64,000 nt of DNA from JBMNFI01 sp050949225 (GTDB lineage: Bacteria; Bacillota; Dehalobacteriia; UBA4068), in contig JBMNFI010000001.1 in the NCBI GenBank assembly GCA_050949225.1, positions 248,001 to 312,000 of the forward strand, read 5' to 3'. Below are positions 23,808 to 32,895 of the stretch, one piece after another; position 1 is the first letter of the stretch; every line of letters begins with the position of its first letter. Under the pieces are notes generated by a model that saw nothing but the letters and a program-made list of their open reading frames with translations, did no database searches and was not told the DNA's origin. The position numbers were made by a program, and so were the translations under genes.

Positions 23808-23833
23808 CAAAAGGAAAGCCGGCTAGCTTTCCT
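23808..23833 (-). terminator. terminator of the Lys-Gln-His tRNA cluster
   Basis: On the minus strand AGGAAAGC and GCTTTCCT pair around a short loop, followed by TTTTG. Confidence 0.75.
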
Positions 23834-23864
23834 CTTAATATTTTGGCTGATCAGCTAATGCATC

Positions 23865-23940
23865 TGGTAAGGCATCGGAGACTCGAACTCCGGACTCCCT
23901 GATTAAAAGTCAGGTGCTCTACCAACTGAGCTAATGCCTC
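23865..23940 (-). tRNA. tRNA-Lys (anticodon TTT)
   Basis: 76 nt with acceptor GAGGCAT/ATGCCTT-type pairing, D-arm AGCTCAGTTGGTAGAGC, anticodon stem CCTGA/TCAGG around CTTTTAA (anticodon TTT), T-loop GTTCGAGTC and an encoded CCA. Confidence 0.95.
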
Positions 23941-23943
23941 ATA

Positions 23944-24018
23944 TGGCTGGGGTGGCTGGATTCGAACCAACGCGTGTCGGTGCCAAAAACCGATGCCTTA
24001 CCACTTGGCTACACCCCA
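23944..24018 (-). tRNA. tRNA-Gln (anticodon TTG)
   Basis: 75 nt with acceptor TGGGGTG/CACCCCA, GCCAAGTGGTAAGGC D-arm, anticodon loop TTTTGGC (anticodon TTG), T-loop GTTCGAATC, discriminator G and encoded CCA. Confidence 0.95.
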
Positions 24019-24027
24019 GTATAGGTT

Positions 24028-24104
24028 TGGGGTGGATGAAGGGGATCGAACCCTCGAGTGCCGGAGCCACAATCCGGTGCGTTAACCGCTTCGCCACATC
24101 CACC
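24028..24104 (-). tRNA. tRNA-His (anticodon GTG)
   Basis: 77 nt including the extra 5' G typical of tRNA-His, acceptor GTGGATG/CATCCAC, anticodon stem CCGGA/TCCGG around TTGTGGC (anticodon GTG), T-loop GTTCGATCC and encoded CCA. First gene of the three-tRNA cluster. Confidence 0.95.
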
Positions 24105-24122
24105 GCAAAGTCTGCAAGATAT

Positions 24123-24151
24123 ATCTTAACAAAATCGTCAATAAAAGTCAA
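24123..24151 (-). promoter_or_regulatory. promoter of the His-Gln-Lys tRNA cluster
   Basis: TTGACT (24146-24151), 17 nt, TAAGAT (24123-24128), 19 bp upstream of tRNA-His. Confidence 0.65.
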
Positions 24152-24220
24152 CAATAACTGCAACTTTTTTCATTTTTATCTTTTACTCTCAGCTTTTATT
24201 GTTTTCACCCTAACTATTTT

Positions 24221-25117
24221 TTAATTAGACTCAAGCAACTTACATAAAGCCCGGATATGCTCCGGAGTAGTACCGCAACAACCACCCAGCACTTGAGCGC
24301 CGGCATCATGACATAGCTTCATCCCTTCTGCAAATTCATCCGGACTCATATTATAAACGGCCCGCCCCTGATCAAACACCGGCTTACCGGCATTAGGCTG
24401 CACAATAATCGGTAAACCGGCCGGTTTCATGGCAGTAACTATTTGTGAAATTTCCGCTAAAGAAAGATCACCGCAATTAGTTCCCACAACATCAACACCG
24501 GCAGCTGCCGCACGCTCGGCACAGTCAATCGCCTTATTTCCCATCACGGTGCGACAACCCTTTTTAACGGTACTAAAAGTAATAGACATAATCACCGGCA
24601 GCTGCGGAGAAATTTCTCGACAGGCTTTAACCGCCAACAGCGCCTCCTCCAGATCAAAAACAGTCTCAACGATAAAACCGCTCACCCCGGCCTCGGCAAG
24701 TGTCTTGGCCTGCCGCAAATATGCTTGATAAAAATCATCCGCCTGACCGCTGCCTAAAGGAGCCAATAATTCACCGGTGGGACCCATGTCACCAAAAACA
24801 GACACCTCTTCAAAAGAGTAGCCACTTTGCACAATCGCCTCTTGGGCAATCACCACAGCGGCACGATTAGCCGCCTCAAGATCGATTTTAAGCGCACCTT
24901 TTTTATTCATATAAATTTCGTTTAAAGTCAAAGTATTGGTGATTAAACAGCGGCTGCCTGCCGCTAAATATTCTTCATGAACCTCCTGCACCACCTTTGG
25001 ATGATCAAGATTATTGGCAGCGCCGGTTAAAGCTAGCCCCTTTTCTGCCAATAAACTGCCCATGCCACCATCAAAGATGATAGTCTTATTATCCCTCAAA
25101 TCATTTAAAAAACTCAT
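24221..25117 (-). CDS. homocysteine S-methyltransferase family protein
   Basis: The 298-residue product is a single zinc-dependent homocysteine methyltransferase domain: IIFDGGMGSLLAEKG at the N-terminus, then LITNTLTLNE, and the zinc-binding cysteines in GTNCGDL near residue 210 and GGCCGTTPEHI near residue 280. It resembles the first domain of MetH but has no folate, cobalamin or activation domain. In anaerobes such stand-alone domains may work with separate corrinoid and folate proteins, or use S-methylmethionine. The ATG at 25117 has GAGG 9 nt upstream; a second ATG at 25120 is possible. It follows rodA by 8 bp, at the end of the cell-shape operon. Confidence 0.9.
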   Translation of the reverse strand: MSFLNDLRDNKTIIFDGGMGSLLAEKGLALTGAANNLDHPKVVQEVHEEYLAAGSRCLITNTLTLNEIYMNKKGALKIDLEAANRAAVVIAQEAIVQSGYSFEEVSVFGDMGPTGELLAPLGSGQADDFYQAYLRQAKTLAEAGVSGFIVETVFDLEEALLAVKACREISPQLPVIMSITFSTVKKGCRTVMGNKAIDCAERAAAAGVDVVGTNCGDLSLAEISQIVTAMKPAGLPIIVQPNAGKPVFDQGRAVYNMSPDEFAEGMKLCHDAGAQVLGGCCGTTPEHIRALCKLLESN

Positions 25118-25125
25118 CATGCACC

Positions 25126-26301
25126 TCAATCAAAGAAATTTTTATTACTTCTTAGGCTAATACCAAAAACAAGCCCCAAGGCAATCATATTAATTAACAT
25201 ACTACTGCCGCCATAGCTTAAAAGCGGCAGGGTAATACCAGTGACGGGCATAATCCCCACGGTCATGCCGACATTGATAAAAATCTGGAACGTCAGCATC
25301 GCCGTAATTCCCAGCACAATCACGCGACCCAATAAATCTTTGGCATGCAGCGCAATCCTGATCGTGCGCAAGAGAATCAGAAGGTACAAAAACAAGATGC
25401 CGATAGAGCCCAAAAAGCCAAATTCTTCGCCCACCACCGAAAAAATAAAGTCCGTGTGATGCTCAGGTAAAAAATCGCCTTGCACCTGCGTACCGTTGCC
25501 AAAACCCTTACCGAAAAAACCGCCGGAGCCAATGGCAACCTTCGACTGAATCATATTATAGCCGGCATTCAGCGGATCCATATAAGGATTGATAAAAATA
25601 ATCAGCCTGGTCAATTGATATTTTTTTAACGGTAGCCAGGCCGGGACTTCCTCCAGCTGCGCTTGATATCCATCTGTATAAAAATACAGGCTTATGAATA
25701 GAAACGCTGCCAGTGCCGCAATAATCAATAAAGTGATAAAAAGAATTTTTTTCGGAAAACCGCCGACAAAGGCCATAGTTAAAATAACCGCAATTAACAC
25801 CAGCGCAGTCCCCAGATCAGGCTCAATAAGAATTAAACCCCAGGGGATTAACATCATCACTAAAGCCGTCACAATTTTTTTTGGCTCGTGCAATCGTCCC
25901 TGATTTCTTGCCAAAAAACAGGCAAATACGACAATCAAGACAATTTTAGCCAATTCCGAAGGTTGGAAATCTATAAAACCCAGATCAAACCAGCGATGAG
26001 CACCTTTAGTTTCCGGCGTAAACAGCACAGCAATCAGCAAAATAATGATTATGCCATACAAAAGCAGATCCATTCTGCGGAATTTTTCATAATTAAAACG
26101 AGAAACAAGGAAAAACAAAACCGCCCCTATCGCTATCCACAGCCCCTGTCTTTTAAGATAAAAATAAGGATCGCCCTCCACAACATTGGAAGAAGCACTG
26201 GATAAAACGATAAGATTGATCAACAAAGTCACGGCAATTAAAATCACAAAAAGCCAGTCGACATTACTTTTTTTTCTCTGCTCAGAAACATCTTTTAACA
26301 T
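25126..26301 (-). CDS. rodA: rod-shape peptidoglycan polymerase RodA (SEDS family)
   Basis: RodA polymerises glycan strands from lipid II along the cell side wall, in complex with PBP2. The 391-residue product has about ten membrane segments. Family marks are GAHRWFDLGFIDFQPSELAK (residues about 95-114), LIEPDLGTALVLI near 158, ARNQGRLHEPKK and the C-terminal GITLPLLSYGGSSMLINM. It is 59 bp behind the mrdA stop, in the order mreB-mreC-mreD-mrdA-rodA. This arrangement shows the organism is rod-shaped or keeps elongasome growth. Confidence 0.96.
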   Translation of the reverse strand: MLKDVSEQRKKSNVDWLFVILIAVTLLINLIVLSSASSNVVEGDPYFYLKRQGLWIAIGAVLFFLVSRFNYEKFRRMDLLLYGIIIILLIAVLFTPETKGAHRWFDLGFIDFQPSELAKIVLIVVFACFLARNQGRLHEPKKIVTALVMMLIPWGLILIEPDLGTALVLIAVILTMAFVGGFPKKILFITLLIIAALAAFLFISLYFYTDGYQAQLEEVPAWLPLKKYQLTRLIIFINPYMDPLNAGYNMIQSKVAIGSGGFFGKGFGNGTQVQGDFLPEHHTDFIFSVVGEEFGFLGSIGILFLYLLILLRTIRIALHAKDLLGRVIVLGITAMLTFQIFINVGMTVGIMPVTGITLPLLSYGGSSMLINMIALGLVFGISLRSNKNFFD

Positions 26302-26360
26302 ACAAAATCCTTTATCTATACATATTATTTATACATGTTTTTTAGTTGTTTATTCATGAA

Positions 26361-28250
26361 TTATTCAGGAGCCACCGGTAACTCCGTCGATTCCGGCTCT
26401 TTGTTGAGGCCAAAATATTCCGTAAAAACGTCTTTACAAACCACCCCGCCGGAGCTGCCACCATGATAACCATATTCAACAAGGCAGGCAAAAGCCACTT
26501 CCGGCGCATCATAAGGAGCAAAAGCCACAAACGCACCGTGATAATCTCTGTTTTTATCGTCACCGGCTATCCCTGTTTGCGCTGTGCCGGTTTTGGCGCC
26601 CACCTTCACCGGGAAATTGGCAAATAACTGATAAGAAGTCCCGCTGGGTTGCGTAACTGAGTACATCGCATCTCGCAAAATTTGTAAATTTTGGTCACTG
26701 ATATTTAAGGCATCAACAATCACAGGCTCTGCCTGATATAAAACATCACCATCGGGACTTAACACCTGGTCCACTAAATGCGCCTGCATCCGATCACCAT
26801 CGTTGGCAATCGTGCCTACTGCTGCCGCCAGCTGCAGAACAGTATTATTGTTATACCCCTGTCCCATCGCCATAAAATGAGTATCATAAAGACGCCATTT
26901 ACCCTCATCACCTTTAAATCGCTGTGCTTTCCATTCCGGATTAGGCAAAATGCCCGCCGTCTCACTGGGAAGCTCCAGACCCGTCACAGCACCAAATCCC
27001 ATCGCTTTAGCCGTCTCATACAGCTGATCAATACCGATTTTAGCGGCCATCTCCTGAAAATAGTTGTTACAGGAAACAGCTAAAGCCTTTTGCAGGTTAA
27101 CAGCGCCATGCTCATAAGGACATTTAGCCTTATCAAGAACCGCCCATGCACTGGCATTACAGGTGATATAAGCATTGGGATCAATCACACCGGACTCTAA
27201 AATGGCGGCCGCCGTCACAATTTTAAAGGTAGAGCCGGGAGGATAAGCCCCGGAAATAGCCCGATTAAAAGTCGGGCGCAGAGTTTCATCATAATAATAT
27301 TTGGCACGCGACTGAGAAAGTCCGGAGGCAAATTCATTGGGATCCATGGAAGGGTAACTGGCCATGGCAATAATTCCACCGGTTTTTACATCGATTAACA
27401 CTGCCGAGGCACCTTGGCATTTAGGGTTATTCTTACTAAGATTATTGACAGTTTCTTGCAGTGATTTTTCCATGGCCTCTTGCACTTTGCTATCAAGTGT
27501 TAATACCAAAGAATTCCCCGCCACAGGCTCTTTATTTGACAAAGTCCTGACAATGCGGTGATTGGCATTCACTTCCACCTGCTGCATACCATTTTGTCCG
27601 CGCAGCCCAATCTCTTTGTCCTCAACCGTAAAACGCTCCATGCCCTTTTCCAAACCGGATTTACCAATCCAATCAGTAATATTGTAGCCCTCTTGAGACA
27701 GGTTTTCCAGTTCTGTTTCACTAATCATTCCCACAGTACCCAAAACATGCCCCGCCACAGTTTCTAAAGGATAATAGCGCATCGGCTCCTCTTGAATCAC
27801 TACACCGGGCAGCAGATCACGCAGCTCTTCCAGCTTGCTGATCATTTCCAGACCTTCTTCATAGGGATAACGCTTTATAACAACCGGTTCATAACGGCGA
27901 TAATGTTCTTTTAAAGTAGTCACAATACTTTCGGCAGTGATTTCTGGATCATTTAAAAGCGCCGCTAAGTTTTCTGCCAGTACCTCCCTGTCCTTAATCT
28001 CCGAGGAGGCCAAAGCCACCGCAAAAACCGGTTTACTGACGGCCATTTCCGTCATCTCGCAGTCATAAATATCACCACGGCTGGCCGGGATAGAGATAAC
28101 TCTGATAGTGTTTTGCGCCGATAATGTATTGTATTCTTCCGCTTTTACCACCTGCATGGTAAACAGGCGAACCGTTAAAATCAGAAAAAGCACCATAATA
28201 ATAATGGTGAACATTTTTAAAGTTTTATTTTTGTCAAAAAAATCATTCAT
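26361..28250 (-). CDS. mrdA: penicillin-binding protein 2 (elongasome transpeptidase)
   Basis: The 629-residue product starts at ATG 28250 (MNDFFDKNKTLK); an in-frame extension upstream overlaps mreD and is unlikely. One membrane anchor (MFTIIIMVLFLILTVRLFTM) follows a short cytoplasmic tail. The dimerisation domain includes IPASRGDIYDCEM. Transpeptidase motifs are STFK (in YPPGSTFKIVTAAAIL), SCN and KTGT (in GAKTGTAQTG). It cross-links new side-wall peptidoglycan together with RodA. The gene lies 10 bp after mreD. Confidence 0.95.
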   Translation of the reverse strand: MNDFFDKNKTLKMFTIIIMVLFLILTVRLFTMQVVKAEEYNTLSAQNTIRVISIPASRGDIYDCEMTEMAVSKPVFAVALASSEIKDREVLAENLAALLNDPEITAESIVTTLKEHYRRYEPVVIKRYPYEEGLEMISKLEELRDLLPGVVIQEEPMRYYPLETVAGHVLGTVGMISETELENLSQEGYNITDWIGKSGLEKGMERFTVEDKEIGLRGQNGMQQVEVNANHRIVRTLSNKEPVAGNSLVLTLDSKVQEAMEKSLQETVNNLSKNNPKCQGASAVLIDVKTGGIIAMASYPSMDPNEFASGLSQSRAKYYYDETLRPTFNRAISGAYPPGSTFKIVTAAAILESGVIDPNAYITCNASAWAVLDKAKCPYEHGAVNLQKALAVSCNNYFQEMAAKIGIDQLYETAKAMGFGAVTGLELPSETAGILPNPEWKAQRFKGDEGKWRLYDTHFMAMGQGYNNNTVLQLAAAVGTIANDGDRMQAHLVDQVLSPDGDVLYQAEPVIVDALNISDQNLQILRDAMYSVTQPSGTSYQLFANFPVKVGAKTGTAQTGIAGDDKNRDYHGAFVAFAPYDAPEVAFACLVEYGYHGGSSGGVVCKDVFTEYFGLNKEPESTELPVAPE

Positions 28251-28260
28251 CTGATTATTC

Positions 28261-28803
28261 CTATTTATAACTTTTATGATAATGATATCTGCGATTCTCT
28301 CGATTAGCCTGATTACGATGGGAGAAAAACTGCATCGGCACATAAATTAACAAAGTAATAGCAGCGTTATATAATGCTTGCGGCAAAACCTGCAGACCAA
28401 AAGTAGCGCCAAAAGGCAGGCTCAACCCTACCAGCTGTGAAAGTAATACGTATAAAAATCCGGCTACCAGGCTGCCGGTGAAAATAACGATAATCGGCGA
28501 AAGCAGGTTTTCATGATAAAAACGTACCTTAAAATAGGAGATGGCAAAAGCCACCGCAGCATAAGAAATGATACTCAAACCAATATAACGACCGATCATT
28601 AAATCCTCAATCAGACCAATTATCACCGCAATCAGCACAGCTTGCGGTGGATCGCGATAAATAGCATAAAAAACCACAAAAAAGATCAGCAAATTAGGCG
28701 CAATACCACCAATGCTTATAGCAGGCATTAAAGTTTCATTTAAAACTAAAGCCAATACAAAAAGCACCATAATAGCGATGCGCCGGCCGGAGAGAACTAT
28801 CAT
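28261..28803 (-). CDS. mreD: rod-shape-determining protein MreD
   Basis: The 180-residue product is a membrane protein with five or six hydrophobic segments (IMVLFVLALVLNETLMPAI, LLIFFVVFYAIYRD, AVLIAVIIGLIEDLMIG, and so on). The GLIEDLMIGRYIGL stretch is the best match to MreD. It is a scaffold of the elongasome, bridging MreC and PBP2/RodA. It overlaps the mreC stop by 4 bp (ATGA) and has AAGGAG upstream. Assignment rests on both sequence and position. Confidence 0.9.
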   Translation of the reverse strand: MIVLSGRRIAIMVLFVLALVLNETLMPAISIGGIAPNLLIFFVVFYAIYRDPPQAVLIAVIIGLIEDLMIGRYIGLSIISYAAVAFAISYFKVRFYHENLLSPIIVIFTGSLVAGFLYVLLSQLVGLSLPFGATFGLQVLPQALYNAAITLLIYVPMQFFSHRNQANRENRRYHYHKSYK

Positions 28804-29747
28804 GGTAAAGCTCCTTCGTTATTGTTGTTATTATTGTTATTGCTGTTGTCTTTTTGTCCGGTTGATCCGCCGGCATCATCAGTGCCGACTCTATTATTCT
28901 CAATGGCACCGGCTGCTTGGTTTTTTAAAACCATGATATTAGATAATTTATTAAAATCGACAAAGGGTTTGATCTCTGCCTGCAGCATCAAATTACCCTG
29001 CACAGGTGTAATTTCTTTTATATAGCCCACCCGCAGTCCGCCGGGAAAAATTCCGCCCAAACCGGAAGTTACCACCGTTTGATCATTTTTGATGCCGGAA
29101 TCGGAGGTGATGTGAATCATGCGCAAGGACTCACCGGCACCGCCCATTCCCTCCACAACACCGGGAGTCTGGCTGGGCTGCACGATTGCGCTAACGGCAC
29201 ATTCTTGATCCGTAATCAGGATCACATCTGAAGAAGTGCTGCTGACATGGCTGATCCTCCCGACCAAACCTTCATAAGTAATAACCGGCATATTAACGGC
29301 AAAACCCTGATTTTTGCCGCCTTTGATGGTAATGGTTTTATACCATGATTTGTTGCTGCGGCCAATCACCGTAGTTGCCACCGGTGACCAATCCTTCATC
29401 TCTTCATAAATATTGAGCATATCCTTTAAATAAGCATTCTCCGTTTTGGCTGCCTCCAGAGTGCTCACTTCCGTCTCCAGCTCGGCAATACGTGTCTTAA
29501 GCTCCTCATTTTCAGCCGTTAATTCATTCAAGTCAGTAAAAAACTTAGGAATATTGGAGAGTTTGCCCATCACAGAGCTAACCCCTCCCTTCATGGGGTT
29601 AGTCACTTCCCGGGCCGCATTTTCCGCACCGGAGATATCCTCTCTTTGATTGCCTGTTGCAGCGGCCAGCACTAAAATCAGCACCACCAGCACCGCAACC
29701 ACAATAATAATTACAGGTTTATTAAATCTTAAGCGCAAAATAAACAC
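28800..29747 (-). CDS. mreC: rod-shape-determining protein MreC
   Basis: The 315-residue product, from a GTG at 29747, has one N-terminal anchor (PVIIIVVAVLVVLILVLAAA), a coiled coil (NELTAENEELKTRIAELETE) and the two-barrel MreC domain with VIGRSNKSWYKTITIKGGKN, GLVGRISHVS and a GLGGIFPGGLRVGYI stretch. MreC links the cytoplasmic MreB filament to the outer synthases. The C-terminus is odd: a run of nine Asn, encoded by AAT/AAC repeats, precedes EGALP; this looks like a microsatellite expansion and is probably disordered. Confidence 0.95.
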   Translation of the reverse strand: MFILRLRFNKPVIIIVVAVLVVLILVLAAATGNQREDISGAENAAREVTNPMKGGVSSVMGKLSNIPKFFTDLNELTAENEELKTRIAELETEVSTLEAAKTENAYLKDMLNIYEEMKDWSPVATTVIGRSNKSWYKTITIKGGKNQGFAVNMPVITYEGLVGRISHVSSTSSDVILITDQECAVSAIVQPSQTPGVVEGMGGAGESLRMIHITSDSGIKNDQTVVTSGLGGIFPGGLRVGYIKEITPVQGNLMLQAEIKPFVDFNKLSNIMVLKNQAAGAIENNRVGTDDAGGSTGQKDNSNNNNNNNNEGALP

Positions 29748-29760
29748 TCTTTCTGCTGTT

Positions 29761-30789
29761 TTATCTTAAGCCACGATTAAAAAATCGCTTACGCTTAGTA
29801 AAATCAATATTTTTTAAAGCTTGCCCTGTACCAATTACCACAGCGGATAAAGCATCTTCTGCCAAATGAGTAGCGATACCCGTTTCGGTGGATACCACCC
29901 TGGGCAGTCCATAAAGTAAAGAACCGCCGCCGGCAAAGAAAATCCCTTTATCCATGATATCAGCCGCCAATTCAGGCGGAGTGTTTTCCAAACAAGCTTT
30001 AATCGTTTCCACGATCGCCTCTACCGGCTCGGATAAAGCCGTATTTATCTCTTTGGCAGAAACATTAACCGTTCTGGGTAAGCCATTGATAGTATCACGA
30101 CCGCGCACGTCAAGCGTTTTATTATAATTGCTTTCATCAAGATAGGCATTACCAATTGCTATTTTAATCTGTTCGGCGGTTCGTTCACCAATCAAAAGAT
30201 TATAATTGCGGCGAATATGATTAATAATCGCATTATCCATATCATCTCCGGCAACTCTAATAGATTTGACCGTTACCACACCACCCAAAGAAATCACAGC
30301 GGCCTCCGTCGTGCCGCCACCAATATCAACGATCATATTTCCGGTCGGATTATAAACATCCAAGCCCACACCAATGGCGGCGGCCATTGGTTCTGAGATC
30401 AAATGAGCTTCAGCAGCGCCAGCTCCGATAGCTGCCTCTTTAATGGCTCTTTCCTCAACTGTCGTAATTCCTGAAGGGATGCAAACAACCACTCTGATTT
30501 TTGTCAAAAAACCCTTATTTTCCACTGCCTTGTTAATAAAATACTTGAGCATAGCTTGCGTATAGTCATAATCGGCGATTACTCCGTCTTTGATGGGACG
30601 GATAGCAATAATATTTCCCGGCGTGCGGCCGATCATTTGCTTGGCCTCACCGCCAACCGCCAAAACCTGGTTTGATTCTACATCAACTGCCACCACCGAC
30701 GGCTCACAGAGGACGATACCCACACCGTCCACATGCACCAGAGTATTGGCAGTACCCAGATCGATGCCGATATCCTTGTTAAATAACAT
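29761..30789 (-). CDS. mreB: rod-shape-determining actin homologue MreB
   Basis: MreB forms membrane-bound filaments that orient side-wall synthesis. The 342-residue product has the actin-fold ATP motifs: IGIDLGTANTLVHV at the N-terminus, PSGITTVEERAIKEA near residue 110, MIVDIGGGTTEAAVISLGG near 158 and GIFFAGGGSLLYGLP near 285. Length is typical. It starts the mreBCD-mrdA-rodA operon and has its own promoter at 30860-30888. Confidence 0.97.
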   Translation of the reverse strand: MLFNKDIGIDLGTANTLVHVDGVGIVLCEPSVVAVDVESNQVLAVGGEAKQMIGRTPGNIIAIRPIKDGVIADYDYTQAMLKYFINKAVENKGFLTKIRVVVCIPSGITTVEERAIKEAAIGAGAAEAHLISEPMAAAIGVGLDVYNPTGNMIVDIGGGTTEAAVISLGGVVTVKSIRVAGDDMDNAIINHIRRNYNLLIGERTAEQIKIAIGNAYLDESNYNKTLDVRGRDTINGLPRTVNVSAKEINTALSEPVEAIVETIKACLENTPPELAADIMDKGIFFAGGGSLLYGLPRVVSTETGIATHLAEDALSAVVIGTGQALKNIDFTKRKRFFNRGLR

Positions 30790-30859
30790 TATTTATTCTC
30801 CTTAGAATGAGTTTTATAAAATGAGTTTATAGTTATCAAAATTAAACCCTATCTGTATT

Positions 30860-30888
30860 ATTATATGGTATTTTTGTCATCATTACAA
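30860..30888 (-). promoter_or_regulatory. promoter of the mreB operon
   Basis: TTGTAA (30883-30888), 17 nt, TATAAT (30860-30865), about 70 bp before the mreB ATG. Confidence 0.7.
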
Positions 30889-30947
30889 TACTTTAAAACG
30901 CCTTTCGGCTATTGTTTAGATGATTTTTAAGTTTTTTATGGCAATTT

Positions 30948-31538
30948 TTATAAGATGAGGGAACTAATACGATAGCTTTTCAGTAAATCATATAAAAGTG
31001 AAGGAGACAGGCCCACCACCGTTCCATAATCACCCTCAATTCTTTCCACAAAGACGGCCCCCCGACCTTGAATACCATAAGCACCGGCCTTATCCAAAGG
31101 CTCGCCGCTTTCTATATACAATTGAATCTCCTGCTCACTTAAAGGTTTCAACAAAACCTTGGTAGTATTATAGTCCACGAACTCCTTATTTTCATCCCGC
31201 TTTAAAAGGACGCTGGCGGTATAAACTTTATGCATGCTGGCTGATAAAAGCTCCAACATCCGCCGCGCATCAGCGGCATTTTGCGGTTTGCCTAAAATTT
31301 CTCCATCTTTGACCACGATGGTATCTGCGGCAATGATGTATTTATCAGGGAATTTCTCTCCGGCTGCCCGTGCCTTGGCCAACGCATTGTGGCAGACAAT
31401 TTCTGCCGGATCGCCAATAAAAATTTCTTGAGCCGCACTGTTATAAACCTGTGGCTGATAACCAAGGCTATTCATAATATCCAAACGACGAGGTGAGCTG
31501 CTTGCTAAAACCAGGTTACTAGATGTGATTTTTTCCAC
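30948..31538 (-). CDS. maf: Maf family nucleotide pyrophosphatase
   Basis: Maf proteins hydrolyse dTTP, UTP or modified nucleotides and have been linked to septum control. The 196-residue product has the signature LVLASSSPRRLDIMNSLG at residues 9-26, then IAADTIVVKDGEILGKP near residue 67 and GAYGIQGRGAVFVERIEGDY near 152. A GTG start at 31538 follows AAGGAG. It lies between folC and mreB on the same strand, an order seen in many Bacillota. Confidence 0.95.
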   Translation of the reverse strand: MEKITSSNLVLASSSPRRLDIMNSLGYQPQVYNSAAQEIFIGDPAEIVCHNALAKARAAGEKFPDKYIIAADTIVVKDGEILGKPQNAADARRMLELLSASMHKVYTASVLLKRDENKEFVDYNTTKVLLKPLSEQEIQLYIESGEPLDKAGAYGIQGRGAVFVERIEGDYGTVVGLSPSLLYDLLKSYRISSLIL

Positions 31539-31561
31539 TTTTGTTCTCTCCTTTTAGTAAA

Positions 31562-32890
31562 CTAGAAAATCTTATAATCAAGCTCTGCTTTCAGAGTGTT
31601 AATAGCTTGAGGCAGTAAAAACAAAGACCCCGTAACTAAAAGTAAGGGTTTGATTTCTTGATGCTTTTCTTGGCAACCTTCCTGGCAAACTAAGGATAAA
31701 CCCCGCTTGCAGGCAGCGTCAATATCGGCATAAAGCTCTGTCTCTACATTATATTTGTGGGCAATCTCAGCCAAATACTGCCAATTGCCTGCCCTTTCAT
31801 TTGCCGGACAACTGATAATTGCTCGCTCAACCCGAGGCAATAGATGAGCTAAAGCCTCCTGCCGTTCTTTATCGGCCAACATACCCAGCACGGCAATCAC
31901 TCTTCTTTTGGGCCAATACTCCGCCAAAGCTTGAGACAAGGCCTTCATACCGTCCGCATTATGCGCCCCATCCAGCACCACCAGTGGCTCTTTACTTAAA
32001 ATCTCCAAGCGCCCCGGCCACTTAACCGCGGCTAAGCCGCTTTTAACAGCAGCCTCTCCGATACCTAATTTTTCAGCAGCCATCACCGCCAAAGCCGCAT
32101 TTTTCAGTTGATGCTCACCTAAAAGCGGCAATTTCAACTGTTGATAGGTCTTTTGAGGAGTTTTAAGGGAAAAAATCTGCCCCTCTTTCGCAAAGTCAGA
32201 CTGACGCCGGTAAGAAAAATCCTCATCCAGCACCAACAGCTGCGCTCCTTTTTCACCGGCACTTTGTTTGATCACCTCTAAAGCCTCTCCACAAGCTGCC
32301 GTAATCACCTGTGCCTGCGGTTTAATAATACCGGCTTTGGCCTTTGCCACCTCTTTTATTGTTTTTCCCAAATATTGACAATGATCCAGAGAAACATTGG
32401 TAATCAGAGCCAGCTGCGCTCGAATAATATTGGTCGAGTCAAGATCGCCGCCCAAACCGCATTCCATAATGACCACTTGTGCTTGCCGCCTGGCAAAGTA
32501 TAAAAGTGCCAGCGCCGTACTGACCTCAAATTCCGTGGGGCTTTCCCAACCCTCTGAAACCATGGCCTCTACCTGCTCTTTAATCTCGGAGACTAAAGAG
32601 GCAAGCTCCTTTTTGCTGATCAGGCAATTATTAAGGCGATAACGCTCACGATAACAATGCAGATGCGGCGAAGAGAAAAAACCCGTGACATAACCCTCGG
32701 CAACACAAACCGACGACAAAAGCGCCGAGACGGAACCTTTGCCATTAGTGCCGGCAACATGCACAAACTTACTCTCACTTAAATGAGGATTACCCAAACG
32801 GCGTACCAGCTCTTTGATGCGCAAAAGACCGGGTTTGATCCCAAATTTTTGCAAGTTTTCCAGATAATTAAGACTCTCTTGATAGTTCAT
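31562..32890 (-). CDS. folC: bifunctional folylpolyglutamate synthase / dihydrofolate synthase
   Basis: FolC adds glutamate to dihydropteroate or to folates. The 442-residue product is a Mur-ligase relative: KFVHVAGTNGKGSVSALLSS (residues about 40-59) is the ATP loop, FFSSPHLHCYRERYRLN near 75 binds pterin and ATP, MECGLGGDLDSTNII near 140 and SLDHCQYLGKT near 170 are family marks, and LDGAHNADGMKAL near 305 belongs to the C-terminal domain. It is 5 bp downstream of valS and probably cotranscribed with it and with maf. Confidence 0.95.
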   Translation of the reverse strand: MNYQESLNYLENLQKFGIKPGLLRIKELVRRLGNPHLSESKFVHVAGTNGKGSVSALLSSVCVAEGYVTGFFSSPHLHCYRERYRLNNCLISKKELASLVSEIKEQVEAMVSEGWESPTEFEVSTALALLYFARRQAQVVIMECGLGGDLDSTNIIRAQLALITNVSLDHCQYLGKTIKEVAKAKAGIIKPQAQVITAACGEALEVIKQSAGEKGAQLLVLDEDFSYRRQSDFAKEGQIFSLKTPQKTYQQLKLPLLGEHQLKNAALAVMAAEKLGIGEAAVKSGLAAVKWPGRLEILSKEPLVVLDGAHNADGMKALSQALAEYWPKRRVIAVLGMLADKERQEALAHLLPRVERAIISCPANERAGNWQYLAEIAHKYNVETELYADIDAACKRGLSLVCQEGCQEKHQEIKPLLLVTGSLFLLPQAINTLKAELDYKIF

Positions 32891-32895
32891 ATATT

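Noticed and set aside
23865..24104. Short plus-strand frames over the tRNA cluster
   Set aside because: They are antisense to three well-formed tRNA genes.
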